A DNA stretch of 64,000 nucleotides from positions 1 to 64,000 of the forward strand of contig CADEDN010000003.1 in NCBI GenBank assembly GCA_902826095.1, read 5' to 3'. The translations under genes were made by a program, and so were the position numbers. Shown here one piece after another: positions 49,498 to 58,150 of the stretch. Numbering within the stretch: the first letter of the stretch is position 1; every line of letters begins with the position of its first letter. The notes below the pieces were generated by a model. The model had not been told where the DNA came from and searched no databases. It worked only from the letters and a program-made list of their open reading frames with translations. The DNA comes from an uncultured Alphaproteobacteria bacterium. GTDB taxonomy: Bacteria; Pseudomonadota; Alphaproteobacteria; Caulobacterales; Parvularculaceae.

Positions 49498-49628
49498 TAA
49501 TCTGGAATCGGCGGCGCCCTTCGTGACGCCGCCTTCGGCGGTTCTTCAGAGTGAGGCGGCGCTCCATTCTGAGCGCCCTTCCACGAAGGGACTCTCCCTA
49601 CACGCCGCCGCCGAACCCGGCGCGCGGA
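49498..49628. other. Repeat-rich junction after lpxB
   Basis: This stretch is largely a palindromic element (49514-49590). I see no gene before the IS3 transposase remnant. Confidence 0.5.
49514..49590. repeat. REP-like palindromic intergenic element (copy 2)
   Basis: The left part (49514-49559) has CGCCCTTCGTGACGCCGCC and GAGTGAGGCGG, like copy 1 at 13380-13426. CCCTTCGTG near its start pairs with CACGAAGGG near its end, so the whole unit is a palindrome. Confidence 0.7.
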
Positions 49629-49639
49629 TTCCAATGGGT

Positions 49640-49756
49640 GGCAGGACGACGCTTACGTTTGATTACGTCGAGCGCTTCTACAATCCGAAGCGCCGTCACT
49701 CGACGATAGGCTACCTCAGCCCGACTGCATTCGAGGAAAAGATGGCGTTAGCTTAA
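49640..49756 (+). pseudogene. IS3-family transposase (OrfB) C-terminal remnant
   Basis: The frame ending at 49756 reads FDYVERFYNPKRRHSTIGYL followed by SPTAFEEK, the hallmark end of IS3-family OrfB integrase-type transposases. The rest of the transposase is missing: the frame upstream is only repeat and lpxB sequence read out of frame. Just past the stop, GTCCGCCAAACCCGGGACAG may be a fragment of the right end of the element. It is a decayed insertion sequence next to the toxin/immunity remnants. Confidence 0.8.
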
Positions 49757-49850
49757 CCGACCGTCCGCCAAACCCGGGACAGGCCACTTCGCTGTCCGAA
49801 AATCCAAGGGCAGGTCAGGGTCCAGATGCCGCAGGAGGATGTCGTTCACC

Positions 49851-50165
49851 TCATCGGTTCATATCATCCGGATAATTGGTGATTACTTCTAGATACTTAT
49901 CAAGAACATTGGCGATATCGTCCTGGCATTTAATAATTTGAATCGGAATAAACTCATGAGCAGGAACATAATATGCCTCCAGAATAACATCCCCGTATTC
50001 CCAAGCAGCAATTGTCGCCTCAATTAAATTATTCCTGAAGTCGATCCTCGCGCTATTGTTAGACGATGGCTGCGAATCAAAAAAAGTCACATTGTACCCT
50101 AGACCCTCGAGTCTCTGCTTGGCATGCTGCCTCCAGCTCAGGAATATTTCCAGGCTATTTGTCAA
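49851..50165 (-). CDS. TriTu-like immunity protein (orphan)
   Basis: The 104-residue frame starts with TTG, which overlaps by four bases the stop of a toxin-like fragment (TTGA). The protein has no signal or membrane segment. The pattern SWRQHAKQRLEGLGYNVTFFD, SSNNSARIDFRNN, then TIAAWEYGDVILEAYYV resembles, from memory, immunity proteins named TriTu, partners of EF-Tu-modifying Rhs toxins. It is visibly richer in A+T than its neighbours, consistent with transfer. The family call is tentative; the coupled order toxin then immunity is seen directly. Confidence 0.55.
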   Translation of the reverse strand: MTNSLEIFLSWRQHAKQRLEGLGYNVTFFDSQPSSNNSARIDFRNNLIEATIAAWEYGDVILEAYYVPAHEFIPIQIIKCQDDIANVLDKYLEVITNYPDDMNR

Positions 50166-50395
50166 TTCGAGCCTGTTACGATGATGTTCTTAGCCGGCGG
50201 CATGCCCAGTGAAAGCTTAACCGGCGCATTTGGTCCGGGAATTGATGATACACCAGTGCTTGAGTTTCGCAAACTTGTTATAGGCGCTCGAAACTCAGCA
50301 TAAACGGAACCTGAAGGCGCTTGTCTCGCGAATGTCGCTCGATTTGCTGGGTTTGCGACAGCTTGTTTCCATTGAGAATAACTGGGTTCACCTTG
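50162..50395 (-). pseudogene. C-terminal remnant of a TreTu-like toxin domain
   Basis: On the minus strand an open frame with no credible start ends at 50162. It reads EPSYSQWKQAVANPANRATF, then GSVYAEFRAPITSLRNSSTG, SIPGPNAPVKLSLGMPPAKN and IIVTGSN. The VYAEF, PGP and MPPA-N blocks resemble, from memory, the ends of TreTu ADP-ribosylating toxins. The stop overlaps the TTG of the immunity gene. Upstream of 50395 the frame runs into a REP-like repeat and then a stop near 50488, so the delivery part and the N-terminal toxin domain are gone. Confidence 0.5.
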
Positions 50396-50397
50396 AA

Positions 50398-50430
50398 GAG
50401 CGCGCGGAACGCGCGAGTCGCGAAGGATGG
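50398..50430. repeat. REP-like element right part (copy at toxin remnant)
   Basis: GAGCGCGCGGAACGCGCG and GTCGCGAAGGATGG match 13464-13496 with one difference in 33 bases. The repeat abuts the toxin remnant, suggesting that it marks the break point. Confidence 0.75.
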
Positions 50431-50508
50431 CCGCTCGCGCCGGCGCTGATCTTTTTGCGTCTTGCTCTCGCGAAAAAACGCCGTGTTACAGCCGATCGCT
50501 TCGACCCG

Positions 50509-50955
50509 TCAGGGCGTCTCGCCTTCCTTCCAGCGACCCTGTTCTTTCAGGGCGTCAGCGACTTCCTTCGGCATGTAGTTTTCATCGTGCTTGGCCAGGA
50601 CTTCGCTTGCGAGGACGCGTCCGTTCTCGAGCTTTCCCTGGACGATGACGCCTTGTCCCTCGCGAAAGAGATCCGGCAGGACGCCCTTATAGGAAACAGC
50701 GGTCTCCGCGAACTCATCCTTGATGACGAAATTGACCTCCGTTTCGCGCCCCTCAGCGAATTTGACGCTGCCGGGAGCCACAAGGCCGCCCAAACGGATT
50801 AGGCCGACCGGCGTCTTTTCAAGTTTTTGGAGATCAGACGGCGTGTAGAAATAGGCGACAGCCGAATTGAGCGCCGTCAGCACGAGCGCCGCCGCAACAG
50901 CTGCGACGCCGACGACGGCGGCGACGAGCAGGAGTCTCTTTTCGCGTTTGGTCAT
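50509..50955 (-). CDS. ccmE: Cytochrome c maturation haem chaperone CcmE
   Basis: The 148-residue protein has one N-terminal membrane helix (residues about 8-30) and a periplasmic OB-fold. The covalent haem-binding His123 is in KHDENYMP, with Tyr127. It takes haem from CcmC and passes it to CcmF. The start overlaps the ccmC stop by four bases, so it is the last gene of ccmDABCE. Confidence 0.95.
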   Translation of the reverse strand: MTKREKRLLLVAAVVGVAAVAAALVLTALNSAVAYFYTPSDLQKLEKTPVGLIRLGGLVAPGSVKFAEGRETEVNFVIKDEFAETAVSYKGVLPDLFREGQGVIVQGKLENGRVLASEVLAKHDENYMPKEVADALKEQGRWKEGETP

Positions 50956-51689
50956 AGGATCATCGCTTTCGAAGGCGCCCGCGCGGATTGCTCAAGGCGC
51001 GCGATGCGTCGCTCGGCAAGCTCCGCGCGCATTGAAATGAGAAGGAGGGCCGCAAACGTCAACCCATAGGCGATCCCCATCAGCAGCAGCGGAGTCAGCA
51101 TGGATTGGTGAATGGTCGGGCCGCCGCCGCGCAGCACGCTCGCCGGCTGATGCAGGCTGTTCCACCAGTCGACCGAGAATTTGATGATCGGAATATTGAT
51201 GAAGCCGACGAGGCAGGCGATCGCGGCGACTTTGGCGGCGCGCGTCTTGTCGTCGATTGCGCTCCAGAGCGCGATATAGCCGAGATAAAGAAAAAACAGA
51301 ATCAAGACGGAAGTGAGGCGCGCGTCCCAGGCCCACCATGTTCCCCACATCGGCTTGCCCCAGATCGATCCGGTAACGAGGGCAAGGAAGGTGAACGCGG
51401 CGCCGATCGGCGCGGTCGATTTCGCCGTGACGTCGGCGAGCGGGTGTTTCCAGATGAATCCGACGCCGGAGGCGATCGCCATCGTCGAATAGCACATGAG
51501 CGCCATCCAGGCGGCGGGGACATGCACATACATGATCCGGACGCTCTCACCCTGTTGGTAATCAGCTGGCGAATTGAACAAGGCGTAATAGAGACCGAAG
51601 AGAGCGGTGACGCCGGCGGCGATCGACAAGAGCGGCGTCAGGCGGATGGCGAGCTTCTCGAAACGTTGCGGATTTGCGAGGTTGTGCAT
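50952..51689 (-). CDS. ccmC: Haem exporter/handling protein CcmC
   Basis: The 245-residue protein has six membrane helices and the tryptophan-rich WGTWWAWDARLTS motif that holds haem for transfer to CcmE. A conserved periplasmic histidine lies in MYVHVPAAW. It follows ccmB with a three-base gap and overlaps ccmE by four bases. Confidence 0.95.
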   Translation of the reverse strand: MHNLANPQRFEKLAIRLTPLLSIAAGVTALFGLYYALFNSPADYQQGESVRIMYVHVPAAWMALMCYSTMAIASGVGFIWKHPLADVTAKSTAPIGAAFTFLALVTGSIWGKPMWGTWWAWDARLTSVLILFFLYLGYIALWSAIDDKTRAAKVAAIACLVGFINIPIIKFSVDWWNSLHQPASVLRGGGPTIHQSMLTPLLLMGIAYGLTFAALLLISMRAELAERRIARLEQSARAPSKAMIL

Positions 51690-51692
51690 GGA

Positions 51693-52361
51693 TCAGTCCG
51701 TGTTGAACCGAATCGCCGCCGCCGTCGCGGCCGGCGTGACTAGTACGCCGAAGAGCGTCATCGCCGCCAGCAGCATCAGGGCAGGACCAAAGAGTGCGTC
51801 TCCCCTGGCGCCGGCGTTCGCCGCCGCAACGCCGAAGATGATCGCTGGCGTCAGTAACGGCGCCGTCAAGATCGTGATCAGCATGGAAGCGCGGCGCAAG
51901 GAGAGCGCGAGTGCGGAGGCGAGGGCGCCGAAAAGCGAAAGCGCCGGCGTTCCGATGACCATCGACGCCATCAAGGGGAAATAGGCGTGCGCGGGAAGAC
52001 CAAGCAGCAACCCTAGTACAGGCGTCGCGAGGATCAACGGCAACAGCGTTGAGACCCAATGCGCGGAAGCCTTGGCGAGCGCGACCAGGCTCAACAAATC
52101 ACCGGACTCGATGAGGGCGTCGAGAGAACCATCTTCGAAATCAGCCTGCAAAATGCGATCAAAGGACAGCATCGCCGCGAGCGTCGCCGCCGTCCACAAG
52201 ATGGGCGCCGCCGACTCGGAAAGGCGCGCGCGATCAGGGCCGATCGCCAGTGCGAAAATGACGACCGTCAATGCAAAAAAGGCGACGCTGTTCAGTGCGC
52301 CGCCGCCAGTGCGGAAGGCGAGCGTCACGTCGCGCTCGAAAATCGCCATCAACCGCTTCAT
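51693..52361 (-). CDS. ccmB: Haem exporter membrane protein CcmB
   Basis: The 222-residue protein has about six hydrophobic segments. The FDRILQADFEDGSLDALIESG segment near residue 66 is diagnostic of CcmB. It forms the membrane part of the ABC complex with CcmA that releases holo-CcmE from CcmC. The start overlaps the ccmA stop (ATGA). Confidence 0.93.
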   Translation of the reverse strand: MKRLMAIFERDVTLAFRTGGGALNSVAFFALTVVIFALAIGPDRARLSESAAPILWTAATLAAMLSFDRILQADFEDGSLDALIESGDLLSLVALAKASAHWVSTLLPLILATPVLGLLLGLPAHAYFPLMASMVIGTPALSLFGALASALALSLRRASMLITILTAPLLTPAIIFGVAAANAGARGDALFGPALMLLAAMTLFGVLVTPAATAAAIRFNTD

Positions 52362-52966
52362 GCCGCCTCGTCCAGCATGATCGTTCGCCCGGGTCCGAAA
52401 TCGAGCGGCTCATGGGTCGCGACGACGGCGGCGCCGTCATCGCGGCAATGTTCGGCGATGAGGTCGACGACCGCGCGAATGCTGACCGCATCCATGCCTG
52501 AAGTCGGCTCGTCGAGAAGCCAGACCGGCCGTCTCGAAATCACGATCCGGCAAAGAGCCAGACGGCGGCGCTGGCCTGCGGAAAGCGATGCGCCGCGCTG
52601 ATCGAGGAATGGGAATATGTTCAGCCGCGAAATCGCGCGCTCAATGATCGCTGGCGGCGCTGAATAAATCATCCGCCAGAACGACAAACTCTCGCGCGCG
52701 GTGAGCGCGGCCTTGACGCCGTCCGCATGGCCGAGAAAAACTGACGCGTTGTCGCTCCGCTTCAATGCGCCGGCGGCGCGTTGCGAAAGACCCGCGAGCG
52801 TTCGAAGCAACGTCGTCTTGCCGGCGCCGTTTGGGCCGCGCAATATGAACAAATCCCCCGGTCCAATTGCCAATGTGACGCCTGACAGGACGAGGCGGCC
52901 GCCGCGCTGAGCGGCGATATCTCGCGCCGCGATCAGGCGGCCTGCGTCCGCAGGGCGTTCATCCAT
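52358..52966 (-). CDS. ccmA: Haem exporter ATP-binding protein CcmA
   Basis: The 202-residue ATPase has Walker A GPNGAGKTTLLRTLAG, signature LSAGQRRRLALCR, Walker B VWLLDEPTSGMD and the switch histidine in ATHEP. It drives CcmB/C/D. The start overlaps the end of ccmD by eight bases. Confidence 0.95.
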   Translation of the reverse strand: MDERPADAGRLIAARDIAAQRGGRLVLSGVTLAIGPGDLFILRGPNGAGKTTLLRTLAGLSQRAAGALKRSDNASVFLGHADGVKAALTARESLSFWRMIYSAPPAIIERAISRLNIFPFLDQRGASLSAGQRRRLALCRIVISRRPVWLLDEPTSGMDAVSIRAVVDLIAEHCRDDGAAVVATHEPLDFGPGRTIMLDEAA

Positions 52967-53129
52967 GGCCCGCGTCCGGCGTTTTCGACTTGAGAGACCT
53001 CAGTTTTTTTCGCGCACGGGCGGCCCTCAGTAAAACGGACGCCGACAGGCCGGCGATGGTCGCCGCTGAAACGAGATAGGCGGTCCAGACATACGCCCCA
53101 TACCCGCCCATTGCGAAAAATCCGTCCAT
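52959..53129 (-). CDS. ccmD: Cytochrome c maturation small membrane protein CcmD
   Basis: This 56-residue frame is read on the minus strand from an ATG at 53129. It begins MDGFFAMGGYGAYVWTAYLV, the hallmark CcmD start, and has one hydrophobic helix and a basic tail (RAARARKKLR). CcmD stabilises CcmC-CcmE-haem and helps release holo-CcmE. Here it lies upstream of ccmA, while in many bacteria it follows ccmC. A GAAGAG site lies upstream. Confidence 0.88.
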   Translation of the reverse strand: MDGFFAMGGYGAYVWTAYLVSAATIAGLSASVLLRAARARKKLRSLKSKTPDAGHG

Positions 53130-53248
53130 ACGCCTGTTGCTCTTCGATCAACAGGACAGACCACAAAACGGGCGCGCGATAAAAGGGAAAAAAGTCGCGG
53201 GCGACGCGGCCTATCGCAAGGCGCCCGAGACTTACTATAGTGGCCGTC

Positions 53249-55207
53249 ATGACCGCTGAAATCGGCCAGTTCCTGTTGATTTTCGCCTGGCTCGCCGGCC
53301 TCTTCCAGGGCGCTTTCCCTCTTGTCGGAGCGCAGGTCGGCGATCAGGCCCTCATTCGGGCGGCGCGACCGGCCGCCCTCGTTCAATTCGCGCTTGTTCT
53401 CGCAGCGTTCGGCGCATTGACCTATGCGCACGCGACGTCCGATTTCTCGGTTCGCAACGTCTTTGAAAATTCGCATACCGCCAAGCCCTTCATCTACAAG
53501 CTGACCGGCGTCTGGGGAAATCACGAGGGTTCGATGCTCCTCTGGTCTCTGATCCTTGCCGCGTTCGGGGCGGCGGTTGCGGTTAAAGGCCGCGCCAGCC
53601 CCCTGACGGCGCGCGCGCTTGGGATTCAGGGACTGATCGCGGTCGCTTTTCTCGGATTCATTATTTTTACGTCGAACCCGTTCTCGCGGTTGTTTCCGGC
53701 GCCTGCGGACGGGCAGGACCTCAACCCGTTGCTGCAGGATCCAGGTCTCATCATCCATCCGCCTTTCCTTTATTTGGGCTATGTCGGCTTCTCGGTCGCC
53801 TTTTCCTACGCGGTCGCCGGATTAATCAGTGGTCGGATTGACGAAGCATGGGCGCGCGAAGCGCGACCCTGGGCGCTTTCAGCCTGGGTGTTCTTGACGA
53901 TCGGCATCGCGCTCGGCAGCTGGTGGGCCTATTATGAACTCGGCTGGGGCGGTTTCTGGGCATGGGATCCGGTCGAGAACGCCTCTTTCATGCCGTGGCT
54001 CGCCGGCACGGCGCTCATTCACTCCATGCGCGCTCTGGAGGTTCGCGGCGCCTTCAAGGCGTGGACGACCCTGCTTGCGATCCTTGCTTTCTCGTTGAGC
54101 CTCATCGGCACGTTCCTCGTGCGGTCGGGCGTGCTGACTTCGGTGCACGCGTTTGCAACGGACCCCGCCCGCGGACTGTTCATCCTTGTCATTCTCGGCG
54201 TGTTCATCGGCGGCGCGCTTATGCTTTTCGCTTTGCGGGGGCCGTCTTTGCAACCGTCGGGCGGCTTCCAGCCGGTGAGCAGGGAGGGCGGCCTCCTTCT
54301 CAACAACGTCATCATGGTGTCCGCCTGCGCAACCGTTTTCGTCGGGACATTTTATCCGCTGTTTGTCGACGTGATTTCAGGCGAGAAACTTTCGGTCGGC
54401 GCGCCCTATTTCAACCTCGTCTTCCTTCCGTTTATGGCGGTCGCGCTGGTAATTATCTCGCCTGCCGCCGCACTCGCCTGGAAGCGCGGATCGATCAAAG
54501 ACGCGCTCAATCGAGTGGCGCCGGCGGCGATCGCCGCAGCGGCGTTAGGCGGCATCGCCTTGTGGATTTCCTGGCCGAAAAATATCGCTGCGGCGCTCGG
54601 CGTCGGACTGGCTGTCTGGACGGGCGGCGGCGCGCTTGTCGATTTTTCACAGAGGGCGAGGCTCTTTGAAGGGCGCGCCTTGTCCCGGTTTGCGGGCCTG
54701 CCGCGCAGCTATGTCGCGATGACGATCGGACATGTCGGTTTCGCCATTGTCGCTATCGGCGTCATCGGCGCGGGAGCGTTCAAGAGCGAGACGATCGCCT
54801 ATGCGAGGGAAGGAGATGTCGTGAGCGTCGGCGGCTTCGACGTGAAACTCACATCGGTCAGCGAGGCGCAAGGACCAAATTATGCGTCTGAATTCGCTTC
54901 ATTTGAAGTTTCGAGGGACGGAAAGCCGCTTGCGCCCATGACGGCCGAGCGTCGCTTTTATCCCGTACGAGGCATGCAAACGACGGAAGCGGCGATCGCC
55001 ACTGACCTGACCGGCGATCTCTATCTTACGATTGGAGACTATAACGCCGATCGCGGCTGGGTCGTACGCGCCTGGCGACATCCGTTGACGGTCTGGATGT
55101 GGATTGGCGCTGCGCTCATCGCGCTTGGCGGCGTCTTCGGACTTGGCGGCGAAAGGCGCCACGCGCCGCGGGCGGCGGCGATTGGCGCGGGCGTGAAGGC
55201 GGCATGA
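53249..55207 (+). CDS. ccmF: Cytochrome c haem lyase subunit CcmF
   Basis: The product is about 652 residues if the ATG at 53249 is used; a GTG at 53240 is also possible. It has many membrane helices and the haem-binding WGGFWAWDPVENASFMPWL motif, with conserved flanking histidines in the HSMRALEVRGAFKAW region. It attaches haem to apocytochrome c. It is divergent from ccmDABCE across about 110 bp and overlaps ccmG by four bases. Confidence 0.95.
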   Translation: MTAEIGQFLLIFAWLAGLFQGAFPLVGAQVGDQALIRAARPAALVQFALVLAAFGALTYAHATSDFSVRNVFENSHTAKPFIYKLTGVWGNHEGSMLLWSLILAAFGAAVAVKGRASPLTARALGIQGLIAVAFLGFIIFTSNPFSRLFPAPADGQDLNPLLQDPGLIIHPPFLYLGYVGFSVAFSYAVAGLISGRIDEAWAREARPWALSAWVFLTIGIALGSWWAYYELGWGGFWAWDPVENASFMPWLAGTALIHSMRALEVRGAFKAWTTLLAILAFSLSLIGTFLVRSGVLTSVHAFATDPARGLFILVILGVFIGGALMLFALRGPSLQPSGGFQPVSREGGLLLNNVIMVSACATVFVGTFYPLFVDVISGEKLSVGAPYFNLVFLPFMAVALVIISPAAALAWKRGSIKDALNRVAPAAIAAAALGGIALWISWPKNIAAALGVGLAVWTGGGALVDFSQRARLFEGRALSRFAGLPRSYVAMTIGHVGFAIVAIGVIGAGAFKSETIAYAREGDVVSVGGFDVKLTSVSEAQGPNYASEFASFEVSRDGKPLAPMTAERRFYPVRGMQTTEAAIATDLTGDLYLTIGDYNADRGWVVRAWRHPLTVWMWIGAALIALGGVFGLGGERRHAPRAAAIGAGVKAA

Positions 55208-55749
55208 AGCGTCTCGTTTTCCTGATGCCGGTCCTGCTGTTTCTTGCGCTCGCCTTCTGGTTCGCGAAAGGGCTCAGCCGGGACCCGCGTTATATTCCCT
55301 CGATGCTGATCGATCGACCGGCGCCTGATTTCGTTCTGCCGCCCATTGCCGGACCTATGGAGGGATTGTCGAGCAGCGACTTTCAGGGTCAGGTTTCGAT
55401 GTTGAACATTTTCGGGTCGTGGTGCGCGAGCTGCGAGATCGAGCATCCCGTGCTGATGGCGATCGCCAGGGAGGGGGTCGCCCCGATTTACGGACTGAAC
55501 TGGAAGGATGCGCCAGGCGCCGGCGCCGAATGGCTGCGCGGGCGCGGCGATCCATACGCCAAGATTGGGGATGACGCCGCCGGCCGGGTCGCCATTGATT
55601 TTGGCGTGACCGGCGCGCCGGAAACATTCATCATCGACGCGGCGGGGCGCGTGCGACACAAGCATGTCGGGCCGGTGACAATGGACGAGTGGCGACATGT
55701 CCTGAAGCCGATGATTGAGGATTTGAATGATGCGCCGCTTGATCCTTAG
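55204..55749 (+). CDS. ccmG: Thiol:disulfide oxidoreductase CcmG/DsbE
   Basis: I choose the ATG at 55204 overlapping the ccmF stop, giving 181 residues; the frame upstream lies in ccmF. It has an N-terminal membrane anchor and a thioredoxin fold with C74-x-x-C77 (GSWCASCEIEHP) and GVTGAPETFIID. It keeps apocytochrome cysteines reduced. The end overlaps ccmH by 23 bases. Confidence 0.94.
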   Translation: MKRLVFLMPVLLFLALAFWFAKGLSRDPRYIPSMLIDRPAPDFVLPPIAGPMEGLSSSDFQGQVSMLNIFGSWCASCEIEHPVLMAIAREGVAPIYGLNWKDAPGAGAEWLRGRGDPYAKIGDDAAGRVAIDFGVTGAPETFIIDAAGRVRHKHVGPVTMDEWRHVLKPMIEDLNDAPLDP

Positions 55750-56176
55750 CATCATGTTGGCGGCGTCCTCTGCAGCGATTGCGGTGCAGCCGGACGAGCA
55801 GCTCGACGATTCGGCGCTTGAAGCGCGCGCCAGGGAAATCAGCCGCGACATTCGCTGCGTCGTCTGCCAGAGCGAAAATATCGACGATTCGAACGCGCCG
55901 CTGGCGCGTGATTTGCGGCTGCTTGTCCGCGAGCGTCTTCTCGAAGGGGACAGCGACAAGGAAGCCACGGACTTTCTGGTCGCGCGCTACGGCGATTACG
56001 TTCTATTAAAGCCCCGCGTGCAAACGAATACGTTGTTGCTCTGGGGCGCGCCTCTTATCGCCGCCGTCGCCGCCGCTGCGGGCCTGTTGGCGGCACTCGA
56101 CGGCGCGAAGCGGCGCAAGAAAGCGCCAAAGGCGCTTACTGACGAAGAAGTTGAAGCCCTAAATCGCCTTACCTGA
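55727..56176 (+). CDS. ccmH: Cytochrome c maturation protein CcmH (CcmL-type)
   Basis: The 149-residue protein has a signal peptide, the C44-V-V-C47 motif (IRCVVCQSENI) and a single C-terminal membrane helix (WGAPLIAAVAAAAGLLAAL). It resolves the apocytochrome disulfide with CcmG. The stop overlaps the ccmI start (TGATG). Confidence 0.94.
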   Translation: MMRRLILSIMLAASSAAIAVQPDEQLDDSALEARAREISRDIRCVVCQSENIDDSNAPLARDLRLLVRERLLEGDSDKEATDFLVARYGDYVLLKPRVQTNTLLLWGAPLIAAVAAAAGLLAALDGAKRRKKAPKALTDEEVEALNRLT

Positions 56177-57042
56177 TGGCGACACAATTCTTTTTCGGCG
56201 TCGTCGCCTTGATCGCGATCGGGTTCTTTTTGGCGCTGGCGATTCCGTTGCTGCGCAGCCGCCCCGCCGCGGTCAACGACAGTCGCGCCGCGACGCTTGC
56301 ACGCCGAATTGAGGCGATTGAGCGCGACTACGTCAACGGTCTCATTGGCGAGGCGGAAGCTAGCGAGGCGATCATTGAAGCCAAGCGATCGGTTCTCGTC
56401 GCCGGCGACGAACGGCAGGGGACCCCTTCACGACCATTGAGGTTCGTAGCAATAGCGTATCTGGCGCTGGCGCCGTTGGCGGCGGTCGGGGTCTATTTGA
56501 TTGTCGGCGCGCCGGCGCTGGTCGATCCGGTCAGGGAGAGCGAGAAACGCCCAGCGCTAGATCAGGATTCGATCGCCGCCATGCCGGAACAGGAGCGGAT
56601 GGCGATGATCGAGGGAATGGTCGCCAGCCTTGCGGAAAGGCTTGATAAATCGCCGAACGACATCGAAGGCTGGCGAATGCTCGCGCGATCGCAGATGGTT
56701 TTACAACGACCCGTCGACGCCGCTGGCAGCTATCGCCGACTGCTGGCGCTTGATGATGGCGCGGTTGACGACTGGCGCAATTTCGCCAGCGCGCTTGCCG
56801 CGTCCTTGCCGAGCGGGACCTTCCCAACTGACGCGGAATTCCTGTCAGCGCTTGATGCGATTGAAACTCGCGCGCCGGGGGATCCAATGGTTCTTTTTTA
56901 TCGCGGCGGCGCCGCTCGCGAAAATGGCGATGCCGCGCGGGCGATCGAACTTTGGACGGAACTGCTCACCAAGATGCCGTCGAACGCGCCAGTGAGATCG
57001 ACGCTGGAGGGCCTGATTGAGGAAGCTCGCGCCGACCCATAG
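56176..57042 (+). CDS. ccmI: Cytochrome c maturation protein CcmI
   Basis: The 288-residue protein has two membrane helices at the N-terminal third (residues about 5-25 and 92-112) with a cytoplasmic loop between, then a TPR-like periplasmic part that holds apocytochrome (LDKSPNDIEGWRMLARSQMVL). This is the short form of CcmI. It closes the ccmFGHI operon. Confidence 0.88.
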   Translation: MATQFFFGVVALIAIGFFLALAIPLLRSRPAAVNDSRAATLARRIEAIERDYVNGLIGEAEASEAIIEAKRSVLVAGDERQGTPSRPLRFVAIAYLALAPLAAVGVYLIVGAPALVDPVRESEKRPALDQDSIAAMPEQERMAMIEGMVASLAERLDKSPNDIEGWRMLARSQMVLQRPVDAAGSYRRLLALDDGAVDDWRNFASALAASLPSGTFPTDAEFLSALDAIETRAPGDPMVLFYRGGAARENGDAARAIELWTELLTKMPSNAPVRSTLEGLIEEARADP

Positions 57043-57161
57043 CCCGCCATGTTGTCCCAGAATGGTGCAGGGCAGGGGCGCGGAACTTGCTCCCCAGCTG
57101 TTGAATTAGCGTGCGGTCGACGATTACGTTAAGCTTCCGGCGACCCGATGGAGCCAGTCAT

Positions 57162-58121
57162 ATGCGTAACTTCCTTTGCGTTATCGCCGCTTTTGGCGCA
57201 TTGTCGGCAGGCGCCGACGCGTCCGCGGCGAGGTACACGGCGTCGAAGGTCCTATTTCAGGACATCACCGGCGAAGTCAAAATCGCGACCACCGGCGGCG
57301 ATGACGTCGAAGTCAATGTTCGTCAGGGCAAGACCTATCGCTCCGTCACGGTGACGCTGGTCAACGGCGAAGTTGTTATCGCCGGCGAGCGCTGGCTTGG
57401 AGACGAGTCAAAGGACTGCTGTAATGATCGCATCCGGCGCACCGAGAGTCTGATGCGCGATCGGGTCGCTGCGGTCGGCGCTCCCGCTGACGACAAAGCG
57501 GCCTATTTCGCCGATTATCCTGTCATAGAGGTCTCTGTTCCGCGAAAGAATGACGTCTCGTTCATTGACGCGCGCATCAAGCTTGCCATCAACGGCGCGC
57601 TCGATGGGCGCCTCATGCTTGACGCCTGCTACGTCTACGGAGAAACAGACAGCCTCGGCCAAGCGACGATCGGCGTTATTGCTGGAAGCCAGCTTGCATT
57701 CGGCGACGTCAAGTCCGCGCTTGAGCTTGATGTCTCCGGCGACGCCGATGTTTCGGGCGGGTCCGCCGCGATGGCGGACATTGACATCGCCGGCGCCGGC
57801 GATGTCATGATCGGCGCGGTCGACGGCATGCTGGACGTGTCGATCGCCGGTTCGGGCCTCGCCCGGGTTGCGCGCGTTGACGGTCCGATGACGGTGCGCA
57901 TTGCGGGTTCGGGCGCCGTTGCGACACAGGGCGGCAAGGCCGACAAGATGATTGTCACCATCGACGGTTCAGGCGGGGTCTTTCACGAGGGCGCCGCCGT
58001 CGATCCGACCTTGCGCCTTAATGGCTCGCCGACGGTTCGTCTCGGCAGCGTCTCCGGACGCATCACCCGACACGGCCATGGCGAGGTCTATGTCGGCGAC
58101 CAGCTTGTGGCGAAACCCTGA
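57162..58121 (+). CDS. Exported GIN-domain (DUF2807) beta-helix protein
   Basis: From the ATG at 57162 the product is 319 residues with a signal peptide ending near GADASAAR. The C-terminal half has repeated short beta units of the type D[IV]-x-G-[AS]-G-[DS] (DIAGAGDV, SIAGSGLARV, RIAGSGAV, TIDGSGGV), typical of the GIN domain. The function of the family is not known; it may bind surfaces or polysaccharides. No operon partner is evident. Confidence 0.78.
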   Translation: MRNFLCVIAAFGALSAGADASAARYTASKVLFQDITGEVKIATTGGDDVEVNVRQGKTYRSVTVTLVNGEVVIAGERWLGDESKDCCNDRIRRTESLMRDRVAAVGAPADDKAAYFADYPVIEVSVPRKNDVSFIDARIKLAINGALDGRLMLDACYVYGETDSLGQATIGVIAGSQLAFGDVKSALELDVSGDADVSGGSAAMADIDIAGAGDVMIGAVDGMLDVSIAGSGLARVARVDGPMTVRIAGSGAVATQGGKADKMIVTIDGSGGVFHEGAAVDPTLRLNGSPTVRLGSVSGRITRHGHGEVYVGDQLVAKP

Positions 58122-58150
58122 CAATCATGTTCCGTCTGGCGGGTTCCGCC

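Noticed and set aside
50181..50303. A 40-codon plus-strand frame opposite the toxin remnant
   Set aside because: No ribosome-binding site. The minus-strand reading has the better match and the coupled overlap with the immunity gene.
50332..50802. A 156-codon plus-strand frame opposite ccmE
   Set aside because: It is antisense to ccmE, which has its haem-binding motif intact.
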